Positions 33,970-40,103 of a stretch of DNA of 64,000 nucleotides are shown here, piece by piece (the first letter of the stretch is position 1; every line of letters begins with the position of its first letter). Under the pieces are notes generated by a model. That model had not been told where the DNA came from. It was given only the letters and a program-made list of their open reading frames with translations, and ran no database searches. Location of the stretch: positions 62,001-126,000 of the forward strand of contig JAZSJZ010000004.1 in assembly GCA_045534575.1 (NCBI GenBank), in the 5' to 3' direction. A program made the position numbers and the translations under genes. The DNA is from UBA4636 sp045534575 (GTDB lineage Bacteria > Bacillota > Clostridia > Christensenellales > Borkfalkiaceae).

Positions 33970-34058
33970 GGAAGCGTATCGAAGTGGTCATAACGGGCTT
34001 GACTCGAAATCAAGTAGTCCTCACGGGCTCGTGGGTTCGAATCCCACCGCTTCCGCCA
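33970..34058 (+). tRNA. tRNA-Ser (anticodon CGA)
   Basis: An 89-nt class II tRNA: acceptor GGAAGCG/CGCTTCC, anticodon stem CTTGA/TCAAG with loop CTCGAAA (anticodon CGA), a long variable arm, T-arm GTGGG-TTCGAAT-CCCAC, discriminator G and encoded CCA at 34056-34058. Probably transcribed from the promoter at 33415 with the preceding gene, and closed by the hairpin at 34067. Confidence 0.95.
34038..34058 (+). repeat. Left copy of a 21-bp direct repeat (tRNA-Ser 3' end), att-like
   Basis: The last 21 bases of tRNA-Ser (T-arm to CCA, containing CCCACCGCTTCCGCCA) recur exactly at 34236-34256. tRNA 3' ends are the classical attachment sites of integrative elements, and a restriction-modification island begins just beyond the right copy. 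Confidence 0.6.
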
Positions 34059-34066
34059 CAAAAAAT

Positions 34067-34091
34067 GCACCCCAAAAGGGGTGTTTTTTTT
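34067..34091 (+). terminator. Terminator after tRNA-Ser
   Basis: CACCCC-AAAA-GGGGTG stem followed by eight T. Confidence 0.85.
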
Positions 34092-34235
34092 GTGGCTTCA
34101 GCTAATTGTGGGATTCGAACGGGTGGGAAGTCGCAAATTAAACTAAAGCCGAATTTTTTAGCAAAAATTTGCGACCAAACGCTCCAGTGGAGCGTTTGAC
34201 ACACTGGCGTGATAGCAAGGCTTTGCCTTGCGGAG
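34092..34235. repeat. Hairpin-dense, tRNA-tail-derived spacer
   Basis: No gene. GTGGGATTCGAAC at 34108-34120 is close to the reverse complement of the tRNA-Ser T-arm. GTCGCAAATT and AATTTGCGAC form a 10-bp inverted repeat, CAAACGCTCC/GGAGCGTTTG is a perfect 10-bp hairpin with a 3-nt loop, and GCAAGGC/GCCTTGC is another. The segment sits between the two 21-bp repeats and looks like a duplicated and rearranged tRNA tail with inserted palindromes. Confidence 0.5.
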
Positions 34236-34256
34236 CGAATCCCACCGCTTCCGCCA
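34236..34256 (+). repeat. Right copy of the 21-bp tRNA-Ser tail repeat, att-like
   Basis: Exact copy of 34038-34058 without the rest of a tRNA. It marks a possible integration junction at the left edge of the restriction-modification island. Confidence 0.6.
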
Positions 34257-34259
34257 ATC

Positions 34260-34303
34260 GTAACCTAATCCGAACTCAAATTCAGGTTAGGTTATTTTCT
34301 TTA
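34260..34303 (+). terminator. Terminator-like hairpin beyond the tRNA-tail repeat
   Basis: AACCTAA and TTAGGTT arms with further inner pairing, then ATTTTCTTT. Confidence 0.5.
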
Positions 34304-34395
34304 TGTAAAGCACTTTTTAAGGGCTTTTTTATTTTGTATCAAGGCAAGCGCACGCATTAGTGCCAAAATTAAATTTATTTCTTCACAAAGCCCGA

Positions 34396-34430
34396 TTGTT
34401 ACTCATTGAGTGTTGAGAAACAAGTAACAA
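34396..34430. promoter_or_regulatory. Candidate operator of the restriction-modification controller gene
   Basis: TTGTTACT (34396-34403) and AGTAACAA (34423-34430) form an 8-bp inverted repeat flanking the -35; inside it ACTCATTGAGT (34401-34411) is a perfect palindrome. Both lie where controller proteins of type II systems normally bind. Confidence 0.5.
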
Positions 34431-34441
34431 AAATATATAAT
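34413..34441 (+). promoter_or_regulatory. Promoter of the controller-nuclease operon
   Basis: TTGAGA (34413-34418), 17-nt spacer, TATAAT (34436-34441), 29 nt before the start codon. Confidence 0.65.
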
Positions 34442-34469
34442 AATAGATGAAATCTTAAGGAGCATTTTT

Positions 34470-34673
34470 ATGATTAGAGAAAAAGTTGGGAAAAGAATTA
34501 AAGATATACGCCATAAATTAGGCATAACTCAAGAAGAATTAGCCGATAAAGCCGAAATCCATAGAACATATATTGCAAGCCTTGAAGTTGGCAAAAGAAA
34601 CATTTCTATTGTAACATTAGAAAAAATTGTAATTGCTCTTGAAGTATCTATGAGCGAATTTTTTAATTATTAA
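34470..34673 (+). CDS. XRE-family HTH regulator, probable restriction-modification controller (C) protein
   Basis: A 67-residue protein that is almost entirely a Cro/CI-type helix-turn-helix: LGITQEELADKAEIHRTYIASLEVGKRN then ISIVTLEKIVIALEVSMSEFF. Size and sequence pattern (IHRTYIASLE.G.RN) match C proteins of type II systems, which bind as dimers upstream of their own gene and delay nuclease expression until methylation is complete. It lies 19 nt before the nuclease gene and shares its promoter. Own candidate operator at 34396-34430. Confidence 0.85.
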   Translation: MIREKVGKRIKDIRHKLGITQEELADKAEIHRTYIASLEVGKRNISIVTLEKIVIALEVSMSEFFNY

Positions 34674-34692
34674 AATATATGGAGAAAAACAA

Positions 34693-35241
34693 ATGAAAAA
34701 AGTACTTGTTCAATTAAAAGACGGAACAAAAGTCTATGGGGACGAATTTGATACCCAAGATTTTTTGCAGTTGAAAAATATTTTTAAAAAATGGCTAAAT
34801 ATCAATGCTGATTTAAAGGCGTTAGGTGGTAGAAACCTAAATGTCCCTGACGTTTTTAGCGAGGCAGTTTTTTGCATTGCTTTTGACGCAGTTAGAACTA
34901 ATGCAACCGCACACTCTTATGATTGTGTTATGAAAGAAACTGGAGAGGGTGTTCAAGTCAAATCCGCCTCAATTCCAAATGATTGTACATCATTTGGACC
35001 TACTTCCACTTGGGATTTATTATATTTTGCTGATTTTGTTCCAAATGGTAAAATAGACGGTGAAATTTGGTTTTACAAAATAGAGTCTGACGACGTTTAT
35101 AATTTAGTGCTAAATAATAAAAAAGGTGAAACATTTGCCGACCAACAAAAACAAGGGCGTAGACCAAGGTTTTCTATAAAGAAATCAATTATTGAGGCTA
35201 AAGGCTTACAGCCTATAAAGAAAATTAATTTAGCGGAATAA
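34693..35241 (+). CDS. Bsp6I-like type II restriction endonuclease
   Basis: A 182-residue protein. Its features match what I recall of the Bsp6I family (target GCNGC): length about 175-185, SYDCVMKETGEGVQVKSASI giving a PD-(D/E)XK-like Asp ... Gln-X-Lys core at about 75-95, TSFGPTSTWDLLYFADF, and a C-terminal DQQKQGRRPRFSIKKSII. It would cut unmethylated DNA. Context supports this: controller gene upstream, cytosine-5 methyltransferases beside it. The specificity GCNGC is inferred from family resemblance only. Confidence 0.75.
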   Translation: MKKVLVQLKDGTKVYGDEFDTQDFLQLKNIFKKWLNINADLKALGGRNLNVPDVFSEAVFCIAFDAVRTNATAHSYDCVMKETGEGVQVKSASIPNDCTSFGPTSTWDLLYFADFVPNGKIDGEIWFYKIESDDVYNLVLNNKKGETFADQQKQGRRPRFSIKKSIIEAKGLQPIKKINLAE

Positions 35242-35244
35242 TCT

Positions 35245-35275
35245 AAAAGAGACGGGCAACCGTCTCTTTTTTCTA
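35245..35275. terminator. Bidirectional terminator between nuclease and methyltransferase genes
   Basis: AAAAGAGACGG-GCAA-CCGTCTCTTTT stem of 11 bp with T-runs on both strands; its right end touches the stop codon of the minus-strand methyltransferase. Confidence 0.85.
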
Positions 35276-36256
35276 ATTATTTGCGTTTTGCAATGCCTCT
35301 TTTATTTTTTCGGCTATACGTTGTATTACTGTAACTGAAACAGAATTTCCCGCCTGCTTATATAAATGAGCATTAGCCAAGTTTTTAGGCAATACAAATG
35401 ATTTAGGAAAGCCTTGCAAAAGAAAACACTCTCTCGGCGTTAACTTTCTTATGCCGTGTTTTGTTAATACTAATGGCACATTGTGACCACCTGTTCCCAT
35501 ATTAGCAGTTAAAGTTGGACAAACATTGCTTTGATTTTCTCTTACATAAACTCTACGCCACTGATAAACTGTATCCATACGCAACATATTTTTTTCAAGT
35601 TCATCGTAATGTTGAAAGTTTTCTTTAGTATAATAATATTTATCTTCTACTTTATTTTCGTAATCAATTAGGTCTGAAAGTTTAGTAGTAAGAGCAATGG
35701 GCTTTGGAAAATCAAATTCTTTATAAGCATTTTTGTCCAAAAAACCTACTATATAAATTCTTTCCCTATTGTGTGGAATATTTCCGTATTCCATTGTGTT
35801 TAATACTTGATACTTTACAAAATAGCCTTCAGCCTCTAGCGCCTCAATAATAATACGAAATGTTTTTCCTGAATCGTGTGCAACTAAATTTTTTACATTT
35901 TCAAGAAATATTACTTCAGGTTTTTTTTCTTTGAATATTCGTGCTAATTGAAAGAATAAAACACCTCTACCTTTTTCGTCATCAAATCCCTGTCTATAAC
36001 CTGCAACCGAAAAAGCCTGACACGGAAAACCTGCAAGCATTATATTAAAGTTGGGTATTTCTCTATTTGTAACAACATTAATATCTCTACAATCAACAGG
36101 GGTATCAAAGTTTTCTTCAAAAGTAATCTTGGGTTGTATATCAAACTCGTTTGCATATATTGTTTTGAAACCGTTTAATTCAAAGCCTAAATCAATTCCA
36201 CCAACCCCTGCAAAAAAAGAAGCGCACGTAAAATTGTTAATATTATAAATGTTCAT
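35273..36256 (-). CDS. DNA cytosine-5 methyltransferase (first of two)
   Basis: A 327-residue m5C enzyme with all core motifs: I FFAGVGGIDLGFELNGF, IV GFPCQAFSVAGYRQGF (catalytic Cys in PC), VI FLENVKNL, VIII with a QWRRVYVREN segment, TLTANMGTGGHNVP, and X QAGNSVSVTV. It methylates cytosine in the target of the adjacent nuclease. Transcribed toward the nuclease gene and divergently from the second methyltransferase, with AGGAG before the ATG. The palindrome at 36271-36286 lies between its predicted -10 and start codon. Confidence 0.93.
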   Translation of the reverse strand: MNIYNINNFTCASFFAGVGGIDLGFELNGFKTIYANEFDIQPKITFEENFDTPVDCRDINVVTNREIPNFNIMLAGFPCQAFSVAGYRQGFDDEKGRGVLFFQLARIFKEKKPEVIFLENVKNLVAHDSGKTFRIIIEALEAEGYFVKYQVLNTMEYGNIPHNRERIYIVGFLDKNAYKEFDFPKPIALTTKLSDLIDYENKVEDKYYYTKENFQHYDELEKNMLRMDTVYQWRRVYVRENQSNVCPTLTANMGTGGHNVPLVLTKHGIRKLTPRECFLLQGFPKSFVLPKNLANAHLYKQAGNSVSVTVIQRIAEKIKEALQNANN

Positions 36257-36270
36257 TTTATTCTCCTATT

Positions 36271-36286
36271 TTGCGGCGCGCCGCAA
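36271..36286. promoter_or_regulatory. GC-rich palindrome with two GCNGC sites between divergent methyltransferases
   Basis: TTGCGGCGCGCCGCAA, a perfect 16-bp palindrome in very AT-rich DNA. It contains GCGGC (36273-36277) and GCCGC (36280-36284), both matching GCNGC. It starts immediately downstream of the minus-strand -10. It may be a methylation-sensitive switch or an operator. Confidence 0.6.
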
Positions 36287-36287
36287 T

Positions 36288-36315
36288 TTTATAATATAAT
36301 ATCATATTGCTTCAA
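36288..36315 (-). promoter_or_regulatory. Promoter of the minus-strand methyltransferase
   Basis: On the minus strand TTGAAG (36315-36310), 16-nt spacer, TATAAA (36293-36288). Confidence 0.5.
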
Positions 36316-36352
36316 AAAAGGCAACCTGATTTATAGGGCAAGCCGTATTTAA

Positions 36353-36381
36353 TTGACTACAATATTAAAAAATGTTATAGT
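36353..36381 (+). promoter_or_regulatory. Promoter of the plus-strand methyltransferase
   Basis: TTGACT (36353-36358), 17-nt spacer, TATAGT (36376-36381), 16 nt before the start codon, so the leader is very short. Confidence 0.6.
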
Positions 36382-36396
36382 AAATTAGAGGTATAT

Positions 36397-37350
36397 ATGA
36401 AAGTATGTAGTTTGTTTAGTGGAATAGGCGGAATTGACCTTGCTTTTCAGCAAGCAGGGTTTGACATTGTATGTGCTAATGAGTGCGATATTGACGCAAT
36501 AAAAACTTATAAAACGAACTTTCCTAACAGTAATCTAATAGAGGGCGATATTAGAAATGTTAATGCAGATAGCATACCTGACTTTGACGTGCTAGTTGCA
36601 GGGTTTCCTTGTCAACCCTTTTCTATCGGTGGAAAACAAAAAGGTTTTAACGATAAAAGAGGAAATTTATTTTTTGAAATTGCACGTGTTTTAGACAAAA
36701 AACGTCCACCTATTGTTTTTTTAGAAAATGTTGCCAATTTAATAGACCACGACAATGGAAAAACATTTCTCGTAATTTACAATGTGTTGGCACAATTTGG
36801 CTATTGTGTTAAATATAAAGTAATGGATTCTTACGAGTTCGGCAATGTGCCTCAAAAACGCAAACGAATATTTATTGTTGCTTTTTTAGATTATAAAATT
36901 TGCAATTCCTTTTTATTCCCTGATGAAATACCTTGCTTAAAAAAATTAAATGATATTTTAGACAGAACAGTTAAACACGATAATATTTATTATTATAGTG
37001 CAAATTCTTTTTATTTTGAAGAATTACAACGCATAGTAACCGATAAAAATGCTTTATATAAAATTAGAGATAATGGCGTAACAAATCATAAATATTTCAT
37101 TTGTCCTACGCTTACTGCAAATATGGGAACATTTCCCGATAGAGTTCCTGTTATTTTAGATGATTATGGCATAAGAAAAATAACACCTTTAGAGTGTTTG
37201 GCTTTAATGGGTTTTCCAAAGGATTTTACTTTTAAAGGAATATCATTAAATAGTGCATATAAACAATGTGGAAATAGTGTTGTTGTTCCTGTTGTGTATA
37301 GAATTGCAAAACAAATTAAACAAGTAATTGAGGGCGGGTATCATAACTAA
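36397..37350 (+). CDS. DNA cytosine-5 methyltransferase (second of two)
   Basis: A 317-residue m5C enzyme: motif I LFSGIGGIDLAFQQAGF, IV GFPCQPFSIGGKQKGF, VI FLENVANL, TLTANMGTFPDRVPVI and X QCGNSVVVPVVY. Similar in length and motifs to the minus-strand enzyme but clearly not a recent copy; the region between motifs VIII and IX (target recognition) differs, lacking QWRR and having KIRDNGVTNHKYF. Either it shares the nuclease target, covers a related one, or is an independent solitary methylase. AGAGG before the ATG. Confidence 0.92.
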   Translation: MKVCSLFSGIGGIDLAFQQAGFDIVCANECDIDAIKTYKTNFPNSNLIEGDIRNVNADSIPDFDVLVAGFPCQPFSIGGKQKGFNDKRGNLFFEIARVLDKKRPPIVFLENVANLIDHDNGKTFLVIYNVLAQFGYCVKYKVMDSYEFGNVPQKRKRIFIVAFLDYKICNSFLFPDEIPCLKKLNDILDRTVKHDNIYYYSANSFYFEELQRIVTDKNALYKIRDNGVTNHKYFICPTLTANMGTFPDRVPVILDDYGIRKITPLECLALMGFPKDFTFKGISLNSAYKQCGNSVVVPVVYRIAKQIKQVIEGGYHN

Positions 37351-37428
37351 TACAAAACTTTAATTTTTTGGGTGGGCTAATTTGCATTATCTTTCCCAAG
37401 TGGTTTTACGTTTCACACGCTTATCCAG

Positions 37429-37458
37429 AAAAAGCACCCCGACGGGGTGCTTTTGTTC
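37429..37458 (+). terminator. Terminator at the right side of the restriction-modification island
   Basis: AAAAGCACCCC-GAC-GGGGTGCTTTT stem of 11 bp then T-rich DNA. The CACCCC/GGGGTG core is the same as in the terminator after tRNA-Ser. Confidence 0.85.
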
Positions 37459-37508
37459 ACTTTGCGAAGGTTAGTATGAATAAAATTTGTAATTTTTTAT
37501 AATAGGTA

Positions 37509-37537
37509 TTGAAAAATGCGGGGACTAGGCGTATAAT
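37509..37537 (+). promoter_or_regulatory. Promoter of the unknown 168-residue protein gene
   Basis: TTGAAA (37509-37514), 17-nt spacer, TATAAT (37532-37537). Confidence 0.65.
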
Positions 37538-37567
37538 TATAGTAACATCAACAAAAAAGGTGGTTTT

Positions 37568-38074
37568 ATGGCAAAAATTTATGCGCGCTTTTTAACACCG
37601 GTAGCAAAGCCTGAAAGTGGAAAAACAAAAATTGTAACTCAAGAGTTTACCTTGCAATACGCCGAGTTTGACGAACAAACAACTCTACGCATAAAGCAAG
37701 AAATGGCAAAATATGAAATTTGCGTTGATAAAGACTATTCATATGAATACGATGAAGACGATTATCCTTCGCGCGGTAGCAGTAGGAAGGTTGTCCCTAT
37801 AGAAAAAGTTGTTAGTCTATCGTCGGGGTTTTATTCGACTGATGAGCCAAGAGGCGATTGCCTAATAATTGGCGGGCAGTTCGTCGGCGTTGTGTTAGGT
37901 GTTGAAAAAAAAGGCGGAAACGGCTGGTCGAATTATTTTGATAGTTGGTATTGCGTTTTATACACCGACGGAAGAATTTCCGGCGAAAACACAGGCGAAT
38001 ATTGTTTTTCGGGTGAAAGTTCGTCTAAAGAGGAAGAATATACTTATACAATTAGAGAGGCAAAAACCGAATAA
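37568..38074 (+). CDS. Unknown acidic cytosolic protein
   Basis: A 168-residue protein I do not recognise. It begins KIYARFLTPVAKPESGK, has an acidic Tyr/Asp tract (YSYEYDEDDYPSRGSS), a Gly/Trp/Tyr-rich middle (GGNGWSNYFDSWYCVLYTDG) and an acidic end. No signal peptide or membrane helix. AAAGGTGG ribosome site, own promoter and terminator, so it is a single-gene unit lying just outside the restriction island. Confidence 0.65.
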   Translation: MAKIYARFLTPVAKPESGKTKIVTQEFTLQYAEFDEQTTLRIKQEMAKYEICVDKDYSYEYDEDDYPSRGSSRKVVPIEKVVSLSSGFYSTDEPRGDCLIIGGQFVGVVLGVEKKGGNGWSNYFDSWYCVLYTDGRISGENTGEYCFSGESSSKEEEYTYTIREAKTE

Positions 38075-38134
38075 AAGCATTAAAAGTTTTGTTTTAAGCA
38101 TTAACTTACTTTTAAATTGCGCATATCAGCAAGT

Positions 38135-38162
38135 AAAAGCGCTCCGTGTGGAGTGCTTTTTG
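38135..38162 (+). terminator. Rho-independent terminator
   Basis: AAAGCGCTCC-GTGT-GGAGTGCTTT stem (one G-U pair) followed by T-run. Confidence 0.8.
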
Positions 38163-38372
38163 CGTGATTTTTGATAATTCTTGTAAAAAGTTGCGTTGCG
38201 AAGGAAATCGTTTATTATATTAAAAGATTTCGCTAATTGTCAAAAAATAAATTTTATTTAACTTGTTGAAATAAACGTTTTGCTTGGTTTTTGTTGGGGC
38301 TTTTTAGTTTTGTTTGTGTTAGAATAATCTTGCTTAAGCGAAATAACGATACTTATTTTAAGGAGAATTTTA

Positions 38373-38729
38373 ATGAACACTGATAAAATTTACGCAGAAC
38401 AAATTGCAAACGAATATGCACCAAAGCAAACGTCAAAAGTAAAAGCGCTAAAAAAACTAGACGCAAAAGCAAAAAATCCGGCTAACGTATTTACCTACAC
38501 GTTCGGTATTATTTCTAGCCTTGTTTTGGGCGTAGGGATGTGCCTTTCAATGGGTGTTATCGGTGCGGGAACGCCACTTATGATGGGTCTAGGCATAATC
38601 ATAGGATGCCTTGGCATATTAGGCGCAAGCGTGAATTATCCGCTGTATAAAAAAATATTAGCAAAGTCAAAAAACAAATATGCAACCGATATTATTAGGC
38701 TTGCAAACGAGATAGTAAACGAAGAATAA
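38373..38729 (+). CDS. Small two-helix membrane protein
   Basis: A 118-residue protein: basic N-terminal ~45 residues (KQTSKVKALKKLDAKAKN), two hydrophobic helices (about 47-67, YTFGIISSLVLGVGMCLSMG, and 70-90, GTPLMMGLGIIIGCLGILG), then a basic cytosolic tail. AAGGAG site before the ATG. It is the first of three tightly packed genes, followed by a larger membrane protein after 4 nt and a TetR regulator. Function unknown. Confidence 0.65.
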   Translation: MNTDKIYAEQIANEYAPKQTSKVKALKKLDAKAKNPANVFTYTFGIISSLVLGVGMCLSMGVIGAGTPLMMGLGIIIGCLGILGASVNYPLYKKILAKSKNKYATDIIRLANEIVNEE

Positions 38730-38733
38730 TTTT

Positions 38734-39387
38734 ATGAACTCTGGTTTTTTTGAGAAAATAAGAAACGATATTGCCTTTCGAATAAAATTTTTTCTACGGC
38801 TAGCCTTAGCGGTCAACTTTGCATATTCAATTTTTCTTTTTGTTGCAAGCAGGTTTAGTTATTCAAGGTGGTTTTTGGTAATGTCTGTTTACTACGGGCT
38901 TTTATCTGTGGCGCGAATTATCTTATTTTTGCAGATAAAAACAGAAAAAAATATGCGTTCAAGAATAAAAACGATGCGTGGTTACGGCTGGTTTTTACTT
39001 TTATTAAATTTAGTAATTTCGGCAATGATATTTATTCTAATTTACGGAGAGAGAAACATTAAATATCACGAAATTTACGTTATTGCGCTTGCTACCTACA
39101 CCTTTTCGGCTCTTACCGTTGCCATAATAAACATAATAAAATATTTAAAGAAAAACGACCACGTTTATTTTTGCGTTAAGGCGACGAGTTTAGTTACCGC
39201 AAGCGTATCAATAGTTACGCTCACAAACACAATGCTTGCAACGTTCGGCGAACATAACACGCTTTTGAGAAGTATCGTTTTGCCGAGTTTAGGCGGTGTT
39301 GTTTCTGTTGTTATAATAGCAAGCGCAATTTTAATGATACGAAAAGCAAATTTAGATTTAAGGATATTAAAATATGAAAAAAAATGA
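38734..39387 (+). CDS. Polytopic membrane protein of unknown function
   Basis: A 217-residue protein with six hydrophobic helices separated by short basic loops (for example FFLRLALAVNFAYSIFLFVA, IYVIALATYTFSALTVAII). I recognise no family motif. Its start follows the previous stop by 4 nt and its end overlaps the TetR gene by 14 nt, so the three genes form one unit. It could be a transporter or stress-responsive membrane protein controlled by the TetR protein; that is inference. Confidence 0.6.
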   Translation: MNSGFFEKIRNDIAFRIKFFLRLALAVNFAYSIFLFVASRFSYSRWFLVMSVYYGLLSVARIILFLQIKTEKNMRSRIKTMRGYGWFLLLLNLVISAMIFILIYGERNIKYHEIYVIALATYTFSALTVAIINIIKYLKKNDHVYFCVKATSLVTASVSIVTLTNTMLATFGEHNTLLRSIVLPSLGGVVSVVIIASAILMIRKANLDLRILKYEKK

Positions 39388-39949
39388 AAGTAAATATCTT
39401 TATAGCGCAACTTGTATGAATCAAGCGCTTTTAACCTTGCTTGAAAAAAAGGACGTTGAATTCATAACTGTAACCGAAATAACTAAAAAAGCGGGTGTTA
39501 GCCGCTCTACGTTTTATCTGCATTACGATAATATTTACGAATTGTTAGAAGAAACTATTGAAAACTTGAACAAAACGTTTATTAGTTCATTTAACGTAAA
39601 AGTTCCGCTTGAAATAAAGTCTAAAAATAATGCGTTTTTAATCACTGCCGAATTTTTAATTCCTTATCTTAACTTTTGCAAAGACAATAAGCGAGTTTTA
39701 AAATTGGTTCACCAAAAACCGCAACTTTTCCAAAAGAAAGAAGCCTATAATGTGATGTATGATAAAATTTTATACCCCGCCGTTTCACAATTTATCAAAG
39801 ACGAAAGCCAAAAAATATACGTTCTTGAATTTTTTACGCAAGGCGTTGTGGGTATAATTCATAAATGGATAGATTTAGATTGCGTTACCGAAATAGACGA
39901 ACTGGTTAAAATTATAAACCAATGCGTAGGGTATAACAACGAGCAATAA
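39374..39949 (+). CDS. TetR/AcrR family transcriptional regulator
   Basis: A 191-residue protein. The N-terminal HTH is ITVTEITKKAGVSRSTFYLHYDNIYELLEE (about 28-57), the standard TetR pattern. The ligand-binding C-terminal part is helical and divergent. It overlaps the membrane-protein gene upstream by 14 nt, so it probably controls its own operon. Terminator at 39979. Confidence 0.9.
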   Translation: MKKNESKYLYSATCMNQALLTLLEKKDVEFITVTEITKKAGVSRSTFYLHYDNIYELLEETIENLNKTFISSFNVKVPLEIKSKNNAFLITAEFLIPYLNFCKDNKRVLKLVHQKPQLFQKKEAYNVMYDKILYPAVSQFIKDESQKIYVLEFFTQGVVGIIHKWIDLDCVTEIDELVKIINQCVGYNNEQ

Positions 39950-39978
39950 ATATTTAATAACCGCTTTATACGTTTATG

Positions 39979-40004
39979 AAAGCACTCCTCGCGAGTGCTT
40001 TTTG
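39979..40004 (+). terminator. Terminator after the TetR gene
   Basis: AAAGCACTC-CTCGC-GAGTGCTTT stem followed by T. Confidence 0.82.
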
Positions 40005-40045
40005 TGTTTGGTAAACTAAAGAAAAGTAAAAATTTTTAAATATTC

Positions 40046-40074
40046 TTGCAATAGTTTTGCCATCGTGATAAAAT
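40046..40074 (+). promoter_or_regulatory. Promoter of the pectate lyase gene
   Basis: TTGCAA (40046-40051), 17-nt spacer, TAAAAT (40069-40074). Confidence 0.6.
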
Positions 40075-40103
40075 AAAGAAAATAGTTAATTTGCGGGGCT
40101 TAA

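Noticed and set aside
34236..34256. A second tRNA-Ser gene or pseudogene
   Set aside because: Only the last 21 bases match. There is no acceptor 5' strand, D-arm or anticodon arm upstream.
33957..34360. Overlapping ORFs over the tRNA-Ser region on both strands
   Set aside because: They run through the tRNA, its terminator and the repeat spacer, and show no protein-like composition.
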